Assembly: GCF_900110435.1 (NCBI RefSeq)
Contig: NZ_FODT01000011.1
Location: 62,001 to 126,000, forward strand
DNA from: Rhodopseudomonas pseudopalustris
GTDB lineage: Bacteria > Pseudomonadota > Alphaproteobacteria > Rhizobiales > Xanthobacteraceae
Direction: 5' to 3'
Length of the DNA stretch: 64,000 nt
Shown: one piece after another, positions 19,404 through 29,231 of the stretch
How positions within the stretch are numbered: position 1 is the first letter of the stretch
How the letters are laid out: each line of letters opens with the position of its first letter
The notes under the pieces: generated by a model
Databases searched by the model: none
Seen by the model: the letters and a program-made list of their open reading frames with translations, nothing else
Told to the model about the DNA's origin: nothing
Made by a program: the position numbers and the translations under genes

Positions 19404-20526
19404 CCTCAAGACGGAGCTGCCGTAAAACCATTTTTGCAATCGCGATCTGCCGTGGCAGATCGGAAGGGCGCAACGGCGCGCCCCGACGCAACGCCGGGCT
19501 GTCATTCGATATTCGTTGCCAGGCATCCGCAAACGGGACGCCGGGCTGGGTAAGCAACTTCATCGCGGCGTTCGATACTTGCCATCCGCGCGGCAGATCC
19601 GGCCGCTTCGGGCGCTCGGCGATCAGGCGTCGAAGACGACCGCGGTAGATCGCCCGCCGCGTCGCTTGCAGGGCCGGTTCGAGGTCTTCGTCGCAGGGGG
19701 CATTGGTCTCCGCGTGGCGCAGCCGCATCGTATCGGCCGCTCCGCCCTGGGCACGGCCGTCGAGCCGGCATGATGTCAACACCGATACAGCCATCGAATG
19801 GCGCACCTTGAAGCCGAAGTGCTCGAGCGCGGCCGTCAGCGCGACGTCTTCGCCCACCGGGCGCGGCGGCAATCCGCCCACCGCCTCGTAAGCGGCGAGC
19901 GTCAGCGCCAGGCTCGCGCCGGACGACACCCGATGGTTTGGCCAAGGGTCGTGCGGCCGCGGGTCGCAGCGCGCGTCGATCTCCGCGAGGAGTCGGAGGT
20001 AGGTATCTTCAAGCCGGCCGCGCGCGAGAAACGCATCGCCGAGACTGACGATTTCGAACGGCTCGGCGTCGATGTAGCCCGCCACGCAATCGACGCCGCT
20101 CTGCAGTTCCCGCATCGTCGCGGCGAACCAGGTGGGCGCAACGCAGCTATCGGCGTCGGTGGTGAGAATTACGCCGTCGAACGCACCCCGTTCGTTCAGC
20201 CGCGCGGCAGCCAGATCCATCGCGTGCTTGCGTGCGGCCCCAGCGGAGCGCTGCCCGGGCGGCAACTGCGCCTCGATGACGAGGATGGGATGCGGCACGG
20301 AAGCCGCGAAGGTTCGCACGACGTCTGGGGTGGCATCGGTGCAATTATTGGCGAAGACCAGGATCTCGAACGCGCCGGCGCGGATCGGGGCGCCGACTTC
20401 GTCACGCTGCATGGCCAGCGCCGAAAGACAGCGATGAATTCGTTGAGCTTCATCGTGGGCGGGAATAGCAACGACGGCGCTACCGCGAGCCGCAAGTCGG
20501 TCAGCCTTCATCGTCGTCTCACTCAC
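19252..20526 (-). CDS. Family 2 glycosyltransferase
   Basis: 424 residues from GTG 20526 (an ATG five codons on is the alternative). The GT-A fold is clear: VVAIPAHDEAQRIHRCLSAL, LVFANNCTDAT, the metal-binding LTTDADS, and VGEDVALTAALE. The last 50 or so residues are encoded opposite the 3' end of the methyltransferase gene and are rich in Arg and Pro, so they may be an accidental tail after loss of an original stop codon. It is convergent with the deacetylase/methyltransferase genes and probably part of the same pathway. Confidence 0.85.
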   Translation of the reverse strand: MSETTMKADRLAARGSAVVAIPAHDEAQRIHRCLSALAMQRDEVGAPIRAGAFEILVFANNCTDATPDVVRTFAASVPHPILVIEAQLPPGQRSAGAARKHAMDLAAARLNERGAFDGVILTTDADSCVAPTWFAATMRELQSGVDCVAGYIDAEPFEIVSLGDAFLARGRLEDTYLRLLAEIDARCDPRPHDPWPNHRVSSGASLALTLAAYEAVGGLPPRPVGEDVALTAALEHFGFKVRHSMAVSVLTSCRLDGRAQGGAADTMRLRHAETNAPCDEDLEPALQATRRAIYRGRLRRLIAERPKRPDLPRGWQVSNAAMKLLTQPGVPFADAWQRISNDSPALRRGAPLRPSDLPRQIAIAKMVLRQLRLEVSAPTIAPADISRHARRFEPAAEWRPRSRIDHSRRVRSADNPSRPANGTE

Positions 20527-20625
20527 TGATACTCTCTCGCTTGTGAACCGCGTGTGTTGAAATCGTCGATTGTTCTCAAAGTGACAATGCGCGATTCCGT
20601 TCCTTCCGCTCGCGGAGCAGCGCGA

Positions 20626-21450
20626 TCAGCGGGGGCTTGGCGCTTTCAACACGATCCAAGCCGGCGCGTGATCGCTGGCGCCTTCGCGCGCCCTGACGGC
20701 GCGATCGACGCCGGCGGCAAAAAGGCGTGACGCAAGCTCGGGACTCACCAGCAGATGGTCGAGCCGCAGCCCGTCATCCCGCTCGAAGCGGTTCCGCCAA
20801 TAGGTCCAGAAGGTGTAGACGCGCTGGTCGGGGTGCAAAGCACGGACCGCGTCGGTCCAGCCCTGGCCGAGCAGCTTGGCATACGCGCGGCGGCTCTCGG
20901 GTTGGATCAGGGCGTCCTCGTTCCAGGACTTGGTCGGGTAGATGTCCAACGCCGTCGGCGCGACGTTGAAATCGCCGGCGATGACCACCGGCGCACCGGA
21001 AGCGAGCAGCTTTCCGGCATGCCGATTGAGCCGCTTCATCCAAGATATCTTGTCGTCGAATTTCGGACCCGGCTGCGGGTTGCCGTTCGGCGCGTAGACG
21101 CACCCGACCAAGATGCCGCCGATCGCCGCTTCGATGTAGCGCGCTTGCTGGTCGTCGGCGTCGCCGGGTAGTTTGGTTTGGGTCACGATCAGCGACCGCT
21201 TCCGTGCGAGAATCGCCACGCCGTTCCAGGTCTTCTGCCCTACCCAGGCGGCGTTGTAGCCGGCGTCGTGCAGCGCCTGCTCGGGAAATTTGCGCTGCTC
21301 GGCCTTGAGCTCCTGCAGACAGACGATGTCGGGTTTGGCAGCGCGGAGCCATTGCAGCAGGTTCGGCAGCCGCTTGTTGACGTTGTTGATATTGAAGGTC
21401 GCGATCTTGACGCGGCCGACGCTGGAGCTGCGCGAGCCCGACGGCGCCAC
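20626..21450 (-). CDS. xthA: Exodeoxyribonuclease III family AP endonuclease
   Basis: 274 residues. The EEP fold shows VKIATFNINNVNKRLPNLL, the metal-binding Glu in VCLQELKAEQ, the AGDFNVAPTALDI segment, and the terminal SDHAPAWI with the catalytic Asp-His. It would cut DNA at abasic sites and remove 3' blocking groups. The start may be a few codons downstream of 21450, since the first 13 residues are Ser/Arg-rich and outside the family. No functional tie to the flanking glycolipid-like genes is evident. Nothing else was seen in the 279 bp upstream (21451-21729). Confidence 0.9.
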   Translation of the reverse strand: MAPSGSRSSSVGRVKIATFNINNVNKRLPNLLQWLRAAKPDIVCLQELKAEQRKFPEQALHDAGYNAAWVGQKTWNGVAILARKRSLIVTQTKLPGDADDQQARYIEAAIGGILVGCVYAPNGNPQPGPKFDDKISWMKRLNRHAGKLLASGAPVVIAGDFNVAPTALDIYPTKSWNEDALIQPESRRAYAKLLGQGWTDAVRALHPDQRVYTFWTYWRNRFERDDGLRLDHLLVSPELASRLFAAGVDRAVRAREGASDHAPAWIVLKAPSPR

Positions 21451-21729
21451 GTTTAGATCAGGTTGCGATCGGGTTGGTTCCCGACCCTAGCCGTCGTTCC
21501 GAACATCGATGGCTCGTTCTCCGTTTACAGGTACGTCGCGTAACTAGCTGGACGGCGTGTTGTTCCGCGTTGAACCGATGACTACCGGATCGACGACAAT
21601 CAGCTCCCCGACAAGGCGTCGTAGAAAAGATCCGTCTTGTCTTTCAAGCGATCGCCGGGATCGCTACGATGATCGTGATGTGAGGTCGATCATGGACTGT
21701 CAAGCAGCCCGTTGCGTCGGGATGCTGCA

Positions 21730-22596
21730 TCAGTGCAGGATTTCAAGGAGACCGTTGGCGAGGATTGTTCTTCCCTGCTCGTTGACTGCAGAAAACCGCA
21801 ACTGGCCATTGGCTTGGATTTCGTTCGGTCGGATCGTCATGGTGCGGCCCGCGACGAGCGGAGCACGGAATTGTGCGGACAGGCGACCAAGGCGCCCCAA
21901 ATCGGACGCGTCGACTGAGCGACAAATCTCTCGTGCGGCCAATGCCCAGGTTAGGGTGCCATGAACAATGATGTCGTCGAGGCCAACGGCTCTGGCAACG
22001 GCAGTTTCGGTGTGAATCGGATTCCAGATGCGAGCGCACTCGGAATAGATATGGGGCAGTGTTCGTTCCAATTGCAGCGCAGGCAGCGAGACTTGCGCAA
22101 GGCCGGAAGCCGACTCATCGGCGAGGTCGGACGGCAACTCTCCGAGCGGAGCGTCCGCGAAATCGACGCCACGCAGAATGGCCCCGGAGTACGACGTGAT
22201 CAGACGATCGCCCGTCTCGTCATCGGTATGCCGAAAACTGGTGAGAACATAAGCGCCCGCGCTGGTCCGTCCGATGTATTCCACCCGGCTATCGGTCCGA
22301 ACGCGCATGCCCAGTTTCAGGGGGCGCTCAAATCGAGAGTCCTGGAGCGCATGGACCGAGCCTCGCTGTTCGTCGGCGCGTAGTCCGAGCGAGCTGACGC
22401 CGCGCTCCATGTCGGAGAGTGTCCACTCCAAACAGACACAGAAGGTCGGAGGAATGATCAGCGTCGAAGGCCGGCTGTCGTCCAGGTAAGATTCGGACGA
22501 CAGTCCCAGCGCCGATGCATAAGCAAGCACCCATCGCGGCGTGATCACGTTGGTCGCCGAGCGCGTTGCTCCCAAGGCATTCCGGTCAATCGGCAA
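21730..22596 (-). CDS. MaoC-like double-hotdog hydratase/dehydratase
   Basis: 288 residues from TTG 22596. This start was chosen because AAGGAG lies 6 bp upstream; another TTG at 22683 has no such site. The N-terminal hotdog repeat has VLAYASALGLSSESYLDDSR. The C-terminal repeat has the hydratase-type segment IWNPIHTETAVARAVGLDDIIVHG. Such proteins hydrate enoyl-CoA or related thioesters. It follows a CoA ligase and a periplasmic binding protein on the same strand (92-bp gap), which suggests a catabolic operon for an imported organic acid. Confidence 0.8.
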   Translation of the reverse strand: MPIDRNALGATRSATNVITPRWVLAYASALGLSSESYLDDSRPSTLIIPPTFCVCLEWTLSDMERGVSSLGLRADEQRGSVHALQDSRFERPLKLGMRVRTDSRVEYIGRTSAGAYVLTSFRHTDDETGDRLITSYSGAILRGVDFADAPLGELPSDLADESASGLAQVSLPALQLERTLPHIYSECARIWNPIHTETAVARAVGLDDIIVHGTLTWALAAREICRSVDASDLGRLGRLSAQFRAPLVAGRTMTIRPNEIQANGQLRFSAVNEQGRTILANGLLEILH

Positions 22597-22688
22597 GTCG
22601 ATCTCCTTGTGATGACGCCGGCACGTTCGCGGTGCCCGCGCGAGGGCGAGCGTGGAGTGCCGGGCAATGATGTCCCGTGGCAAACAAC

Positions 22689-24269
22689 TCAGCGGACCGA
22701 TTCACTCAGCTTTTGCCGGTCGATCTTCCCGATCGGGGTGAGAGAAAATTCCTTGAGGACCCGGATGTCCCGCGGGACCTTGTAGGCCGCGAGGCCATCG
22801 ACGCAGAATTGCTCGATGGCCGTGGTGTCGCGAACGGTGCCGTCCTTGAGCTTGACGAAGAGGACTCCGACCTCGCCCATCACATCGTGCGGCTTGGGAA
22901 GACATGCGGCAAACTCCACCGCATCATGCCGGCCGACGTAATCCTCGATCTCACGCGGATAGACGTTATAGCCGCCGGTGATGAACATCAGCTTCTTCCG
23001 GTCGACCAGCGTCAGATAGCGCCTCTCGTCGAGAACGCCGATGTCGCCGCTGTAGTACCACCCGTTTTTGTCGAGAGCCTCGTTTGTGGAGGCTTCATCG
23101 CCGAAATATCCCTTGAAGCAGCAATCGCCGCGGAGGGCGACCTCACCGCGCGCACCTATTGGGACTTCCTTCTTGTCGTCGTCGACGATCTTCAATTCGA
23201 ACTCGGGCGCGATCTTTCCGACCGTAAACGAAATCGTATCGGGGTCGTCGTTCGCGTCGGTGTAGGTGACGAAGCCGCCCAGCTCCGTCATGCCGTAACC
23301 GGTAAAGACCTGGGGGACCTTCTCCATCATCTTCGCCATGACGGCGGGTGGCGTGGTCGCCCCCGCGACCGTCATCGTGCGCAGCGAGGACAGGTCGTAT
23401 TGCTCGAAGTTCGGCAGATTGAACTCCTTGATGTACATCGCCGGGACCTGGTGCAGGAACGTGACGCGGTGCCGGGCAACGACGTCGAGCGCGTGCTGCG
23501 GATCGAAGCGCTCGATCAGCACCATCGATGATCCGAGCAGGAACGACGGGACAACGAGTTCCGTCGCTGCGCCGACATGGTTGAGGGGCATATGGACCAG
23601 AAGCCGATCGTCCGCCTTCATCTGGAAACAGCGAATTTGAACGGCCAGGTTCACAATCAGGTTGCGATGCGTCAGGACGACGGCTTTGGGCACGCCCGTC
23701 GATCCGGACGTGAAGACGAACAGGGCTGCGTCGTCCGGATCGATCTCGGCAATCCGTTGGGCGAGCCAATGCCGCTGCTCGCTTGTCGGAGTTTCGGCGA
23801 TCGCGTCGAACAACAATCCTTGTTGCGGCTGATCGGTGTGAAGCTTGACCACTCGGCATCCGCCGCCATCCGCCAGGACTTCGGCAATTTCGTCGCAGAC
23901 TGGACGGTCGCCATCCCGTTCGACGACGAAGAGTATCTTGGGAGACGTCCGTGCAACAAGTTGGGAGACTTCCTGACCCTTGTAAAGGGCGTTGACGCCG
24001 ACGAGCACTGCCCCGAGCTTCACGCAGGCCATATAGATGAGAATGTACTCGGGCCTGACGGTGCACATCACACCGACACGGTCGCCGCGTTCAATACCCT
24101 GTCGGTGCAGCCAGACGGCAATGCGATCGGATTGCTCGTCGGCGTCCATCCAGCTGAGTGAGCGCGCTCCATTGCGCTCATCGAAAATGATCGCGGTCGC
24201 GTCTCTTGCCCGCTGGGCCGTTGTCTTGATCGCGCGCCCGAGAGTCGTGTCGTATTGATCCCAGATCAT
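22689..24269 (-). CDS. AMP-forming acyl-CoA synthetase (class I adenylate-forming enzyme)
   Basis: 526 residues from ATG 24269, whose first bases overlap the TGA of the upstream gene (ATGA); an ATG at 24302 is the alternative. All adenylation motifs are present: FTSGSTGVPKAV, the TGYGMTELGG segment, SGDIGVLDERRYL, GGYNVYPREIEDYV, and the catalytic lysine in TPIGKIDRQKL. It activates a carboxylic acid to its CoA thioester. Substrate is unknown; the operon context (binding protein, hydratase) suggests an aliphatic or aromatic acid. Confidence 0.9.
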   Translation of the reverse strand: MIWDQYDTTLGRAIKTTAQRARDATAIIFDERNGARSLSWMDADEQSDRIAVWLHRQGIERGDRVGVMCTVRPEYILIYMACVKLGAVLVGVNALYKGQEVSQLVARTSPKILFVVERDGDRPVCDEIAEVLADGGGCRVVKLHTDQPQQGLLFDAIAETPTSEQRHWLAQRIAEIDPDDAALFVFTSGSTGVPKAVVLTHRNLIVNLAVQIRCFQMKADDRLLVHMPLNHVGAATELVVPSFLLGSSMVLIERFDPQHALDVVARHRVTFLHQVPAMYIKEFNLPNFEQYDLSSLRTMTVAGATTPPAVMAKMMEKVPQVFTGYGMTELGGFVTYTDANDDPDTISFTVGKIAPEFELKIVDDDKKEVPIGARGEVALRGDCCFKGYFGDEASTNEALDKNGWYYSGDIGVLDERRYLTLVDRKKLMFITGGYNVYPREIEDYVGRHDAVEFAACLPKPHDVMGEVGVLFVKLKDGTVRDTTAIEQFCVDGLAAYKVPRDIRVLKEFSLTPIGKIDRQKLSESVR

Positions 24270-25489
24270 TGCTTCGCGGCCTTTCCCGTTATCATTTCGC
24301 AACGCGATAGGCTGAGCGGCTGGAATGCGGTGTCGCCGGGAATGGTCTGCAGAATGTCGTAATAGTCCCAGGGCTGCTTGATGTCGGCCGGTTTGCGAAC
24401 GCGGGCGAGCAGCAAATCGTGGACCAGTAGCCCATCCTCGCGGATATAGCCGCCGCGCGCAAAGAAATCGTCGATCCGGCCCTTTTTCATCTGGGCGACG
24501 ATGCCCTTTCCGTCGGTCCAGTCGGCCTCGAGCGCTGATTTGAGGTAGTGGCGCAGGCCCGAGTAATCGGCAGCCTGGTAGACCGTCGGCATCCGCTTGA
24601 ATTTGTCGTAGAAGGGCTTCGAAAAACCGCGGCTGCCGTCATCGTAGTTCCAGTAGAATCCCTCGACCAGATTCATCCCCTGCGCATTTTCAACGCCCAT
24701 CGAGTTCACGTCGGAAATGAACAAAGCGAGAGCTGCAAGCTTTTGCGAACCGCCCCCAACACCGAATTCTTTCGCCTGCTTGATCATACTGACGATATCC
24801 GACCCGCCGCTACCGAGGGCGATGACATCAGCGTTGGACGCCTGGGCCTGCAGGAGATAGGAGGAGAAATCGCTGGAATTGAGCGGGTGGCGGATGCCGC
24901 CCTTCACCGTGCCGCCGGCGGCCTTGATGAAGTTTTCGGAATCCCGTTGCATGGAGATGCCGAACGCGTAATCGGCGACGATGAAGTACCAGGACTTGAC
25001 CCCCTGCTGCGAGAGCGCCTGCACTGCGCCGTTCGACAGCGCGTATGTGTCGAGGCCGTAGTGAATGCTGTTTGGGCTGCAGGATTCGTTGGTCAGGCGG
25101 GTCGACAGCGCTCCGGTCACCAGCGCGGTCTTGTTGTAGGTTTTGGCCATCTCGACCACGGCGAGGGCGACCGCTGATCCGGCCGCGTTGACGATGACGT
25201 CGACGCCGTCTTCGCTGAACCATTTCCGCGCGATCGAGCTCGCGATGTCGGCTTTGTTCTGGTGATCGGCGACCACGAGCTTGATCGGTTTGCCGCTGAC
25301 GTTTCCGCCGGAATCCGCAATCGCGCGCTCGACCGAGAAGACGGTTCCGCTCCCTGACATGTCGGCGAAGGTGCCGCTCATGTCGGTGAGGACGCCGACC
25401 TTCACGGCGCCGCTGTCGCCGAATGCGAATTGCGGAGCCATTGCGCCGAAAAGGCTCACAATTGCCGCCGCCACTAACCCTCGTCTCAT
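24266..25489 (-). CDS. ABC transporter substrate-binding protein (LivK/branched-chain type)
   Basis: 407 residues from ATG 25489. The signal peptide is about 24 residues (RRGLVAAAIVSLFGAM...FAFG). The periplasmic-binding fold follows: VKVGVLTDMSGTFADMSGSG, LVVADHQNKADIASSIARKW, DVIVNAAGSAVALAVVEMA, and YADYAFG-like WYFIVADYAFG. No permease or ATPase genes are next to it, so it must work with a transporter encoded elsewhere. Its start codon and ribosome binding site lie inside a strong inverted repeat (25487-25519). Confidence 0.9.
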   Translation of the reverse strand: MRRGLVAAAIVSLFGAMAPQFAFGDSGAVKVGVLTDMSGTFADMSGSGTVFSVERAIADSGGNVSGKPIKLVVADHQNKADIASSIARKWFSEDGVDVIVNAAGSAVALAVVEMAKTYNKTALVTGALSTRLTNESCSPNSIHYGLDTYALSNGAVQALSQQGVKSWYFIVADYAFGISMQRDSENFIKAAGGTVKGGIRHPLNSSDFSSYLLQAQASNADVIALGSGGSDIVSMIKQAKEFGVGGGSQKLAALALFISDVNSMGVENAQGMNLVEGFYWNYDDGSRGFSKPFYDKFKRMPTVYQAADYSGLRHYLKSALEADWTDGKGIVAQMKKGRIDDFFARGGYIREDGLLVHDLLLARVRKPADIKQPWDYYDILQTIPGDTAFQPLSLSRCEMITGKAAKQ

Positions 25490-25519
25490 GTCTTCCTCCG
25501 TGTTTTGCGGAAAGACATG
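25487..25519. promoter_or_regulatory. Inverted repeat covering the start and RBS of the binding-protein gene
   Basis: CATGTCTT (25487-25494) pairs exactly with AAGACATG (25512-25519), and TCCG (25497-25500) with CGGA (25508-25511). In the minus-strand mRNA this 12-bp stem includes the GGAGGA site and the ATG. As DNA it could instead be an operator for the divergent TetR regulator. Confidence 0.55.
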
Positions 25520-25624
25520 CACTTGCAAACGGCGCGCGTCAATAAAAATGACTGGTGACTCATGGATCACGTTTGCCGATTGCGCCCTGCCCATCGGATG
25601 TTACAGAGCGGCAGGAGCGAAAAG

Positions 25625-26218
25625 ATGGGCAAACGTGCTGAAAACTCGGCCGCGATCAAAGAGCGTCTTTACGTCGCCGCAGCGGAAATCGTGGCGCAAG
25701 TCGGCTTTGCGGGCGCTTCAGTTGCGCGGATCACCGACAAGGCCGGGATCGCGCAGGGCACATTCTACAATTACTTCGAAACCCGCGAGGCCATCTTTGA
25801 AGAACTCGTGCCTATCTTTGGAAAGAAGCTGCGTGGGCATATCCGATCGCGGGTCGGCGACACGTTCGATTTCTATGAGCGCGAACGCATCGCCTTCGAT
25901 GCCTTCTTCGAGTTTCTTCATGGCAACCGCTTCTTCGCACGCGTCCTGAATGAAGCGGAGATCTTCACCCCGGCTCCCCATCACGACTACTTCGAGAGCA
26001 TTCTGAAGGGCTATCGCGCCGAACTGGCGCGCGCATCCCGGGAGGGGCAGATCCGCAAGCTTTCGGCGAGCGAAGTGGAGGTCATATCGCTGATGCTGAT
26101 GTCGGCGCGGACCTATTTCGCGCTGCATTATTCCAAGCAGATTCACGAGTCGCGGAAGGTCAGCAGCACGGTGACCAATACGTATATGGACGTTGTCCGC
26201 CGGGCTCTCAGCCCATAA
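25625..26218 (+). CDS. TetR-family transcriptional regulator
   Basis: 197 residues from ATG 25625, preceded by AGGAG; an in-frame ATG at 25562 adds 21 unlikely residues. The N-terminal helix-turn-helix is clear: IKERLYVAAAEIVAQVGFAGASVARITDKAGIAQGTFYNYF, shown here only to place it at about residues 8-50. The C-terminal ligand domain is divergent. Transcribed away from the binding protein / CoA ligase / hydratase genes, which it probably represses until an acyl-CoA or the acid binds. Confidence 0.9.
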   Translation: MGKRAENSAAIKERLYVAAAEIVAQVGFAGASVARITDKAGIAQGTFYNYFETREAIFEELVPIFGKKLRGHIRSRVGDTFDFYERERIAFDAFFEFLHGNRFFARVLNEAEIFTPAPHHDYFESILKGYRAELARASREGQIRKLSASEVEVISLMLMSARTYFALHYSKQIHESRKVSSTVTNTYMDVVRRALSP

Positions 26219-26392
26219 GCACGCCCACGACTTCGCCTGCCACTGGCGAGCGCTTCAAAGGACGTCAGGTCCGTGTCGGCTGGATGCCCAGGGTCGCGAT
26301 GTCGCGGAGGATCAACACGACACGCGAAAGCTGCGGACCGCGCTCGCCAAAGGCGACACCGTCGGGACGGGCCTGATCCGACGTTCTGCGCC

Positions 26393-27628
<1,236 letters not shown>

Positions 27629-27632
27629 TTAT

Positions 27633-28553
27633 ATGGGGTTGTTCCGTAAAATCTCCACCGGGCCCGACGAACACGGCGCGCGGGCCGCCGGCATTGCCCT
27701 GATGCTGCTGGCGATGCTGGCGTTTTCGTTCGGAGACGCGGTCGGCAAGAAAGTGGTGGCGACCTATCCGGTCGGCCAACTGCTGCTGCTGCGGGCGTTC
27801 GCCGGCCTGGTGGTCCTCGCGCCGCTGATCTGGCGGCAGCGTGCGGCGTTCACGCGGCTGGAGCGGCCGGGGCTGCAATTGGTGCGGGTGCTGATCTCGG
27901 CATTCGAGGTCGCGGCGTTCTTCCTCGCCACGGTGTATCTGCCGCTCGCCGACGTCATCACGTTCTATCTGGCCTCGGCGCTGTTCGTCTCGGTGGGCGC
28001 CGCGGTGTTTCTCGGCGAGAAGATCGACCGTCCACAAATGATCGCGATCCTGATCGGCTTTCTCGGCGTGCTGATCGCGCTGCAGCCGTCGCCGCAGACC
28101 ATGAGCTGGCCGGCGCTGATCGCGATCCTGGCCAGCATCCTGTTCGCGGCGCTGATGCTGATCACGCGGTTTCTTCGGCAGACGCCGGAGATCGCGCTGG
28201 CGTCGCAGCAATTCGTCGGCACCGCGCTGCTCGGCTCGGCGCTGATGGCGCCGTCGGGCTGGATCACGCCGGCCCCGGCCGACTGGATCTGGTTTGCGCT
28301 GGCGGGGGTCGCCTCGGCGGCGGGGCTGTTGTGCGTCAACCGCTCGCTGCGGCTCGCGCCCGCGAGCGTGGTCGTTCCGTATCAATATACGATGATCGGC
28401 TTTGCCGCCGCGTTCGGCTGGCTGTTTTTCGGCGAGTTGCCGACGCTGTCGACGCTGATCGGCGTGGTCGTCATCATCGGCGCGGGGCTGTTTCTGGCGC
28501 TGCGCGAACGCAAGGCAGGAAACGCACCGCCGCAGATCAACGAGCGCTCCTAA
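27633..28553 (+). CDS. EamA/DMT-superfamily transporter
   Basis: 306 residues with about ten hydrophobic segments, the duplicated EamA layout: five-helix repeat from about residue 15 to 145 (ALMLLAMLAFSFGDAVGKKV..., FYLASALFVSVGAAVFLGEKID) and a second from about 150 to 295 (ending ...TLIGVVVIIGAGLFLALRER). Inner-membrane exporter of metabolites; substrate not predictable. ATG 27633 gives a normal N-terminus. The stop overlaps the stop of a convergent small gene by 4 bp. It is transcribed away from obgE. Confidence 0.85.
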   Translation: MGLFRKISTGPDEHGARAAGIALMLLAMLAFSFGDAVGKKVVATYPVGQLLLLRAFAGLVVLAPLIWRQRAAFTRLERPGLQLVRVLISAFEVAAFFLATVYLPLADVITFYLASALFVSVGAAVFLGEKIDRPQMIAILIGFLGVLIALQPSPQTMSWPALIAILASILFAALMLITRFLRQTPEIALASQQFVGTALLGSALMAPSGWITPAPADWIWFALAGVASAAGLLCVNRSLRLAPASVVVPYQYTMIGFAAAFGWLFFGELPTLSTLIGVVVIIGAGLFLALRERKAGNAPPQINERS

Positions 28554-28723
28554 TCGGCGAGCGTCAGTTTGAGGCCGACGAAACGCGCGCTGAGGTCGCG
28601 CGCGCGTTCGCGACGTTCTTCGGCGAGCAGGCGCCGTTCGAGCGCTTCGAACGCCTCGATGTCCCGGCGGAATTGGTCGCGAACGTCGCTCGCGACGATC
28701 GTCAGTTCGGCATGGTCGGACAT
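28550..28723 (-). CDS. Small charged helical protein A (57 residues)
   Basis: Short gene with a strong ribosome binding site, AGGAGGT ending 4 bp before the ATG at 28723. The product starts MSDHAELTIVASDVRDQFRR and continues with a Glu/Arg-rich predicted helix (EAFEALERRLLAEERRERAR) and an end LSARFVGLKLTLAD. It is related to the next small gene upstream at 28855-29031: both have the pattern D-x-AFE-x-x-ER ... EE-x-RERA-x-x-LS-x-RF. Function unknown. The stop overlaps that of the convergent EamA gene by 4 bp. Confidence 0.65.
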   Translation of the reverse strand: MSDHAELTIVASDVRDQFRRDIEAFEALERRLLAEERRERARDLSARFVGLKLTLAD

Positions 28724-28854
28724 GGTGACCTCCTTTCGGGTCTGACATTTCCATACAGCGAACTGATTAAAGCCGGGTGCCGCCGCGTTCCTGCAAAGCC
28801 GAAACTGATCGTGACGTTAAACGTCTACGAACGCGCGAGCGGGTCGTCGCGGCG

Positions 28855-29031
28855 TCATATTCCGAAGCGTCGATCGAGATCGATGAAGCGGAAGCTCAAC
28901 TGCTCGGCGCGCTCCCGGTGCTCCTCGGCGCGGACCGCGCGTTCGGACTTTTCGAACGCGTCGGCGTCCTGCTTGATTTCTTCGGCGAGGTCGCGGGCCA
29001 GAACGGCCTGGATGTAACGATGGGCAAGCAT
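28855..29031 (-). CDS. Small charged helical protein B (58 residues)
   Basis: Second short gene of the pair, 131 bp upstream of protein A on the same strand. GGGAG precedes the ATG at 29031 by 6 bp. The product begins MLAHRYIQAVLARDLAEEIK, continues QDADAFEKSERAVRAEEHRE and RAEQLSFRFIDLDRRFGI. The shared pattern with protein A covers about 35 residues, so the two are probably a tandem duplication. Predicted as one or two amphipathic helices, cytoplasmic, with no membrane segment. Function unknown. Confidence 0.6.
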   Translation of the reverse strand: MLAHRYIQAVLARDLAEEIKQDADAFEKSERAVRAEEHRERAEQLSFRFIDLDRRFGI

Positions 29032-29168
29032 GTCGAACTCCCTGTTTGGAGCCTCGTGCTAAGCGATCGCGGCTGGGCTGCGTACTCGGGAAGACCCCAG
29101 CGTCCGCTGTTCTGGTTAAGCATTGCTAGCGCGAATAACACGACTTGCAGCGATCGATCCCAGAACCT

Positions 29169-29219
29169 CGAAACGACAACGGCCGGGACGAGCCCGGCCG
29201 TTGCTACTTTATCGTTTCG
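29169..29219. terminator. Nested hairpin downstream of the GNAT gene
   Basis: AACGGCCGGG (29178-29187) pairs with CCCGGCCGTT (29193-29202). Outer arms CGAAACGA (29169-29176) and TCGTTTCG (about 29212-29219) also pair. The T-run is weak, so this may be an attenuator or REP unit as much as a terminator. Its core 29181-29199 is the exact reverse complement of 186-204. Confidence 0.5.
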
Positions 29220-29231
29220 AGCGCGAGCGCG

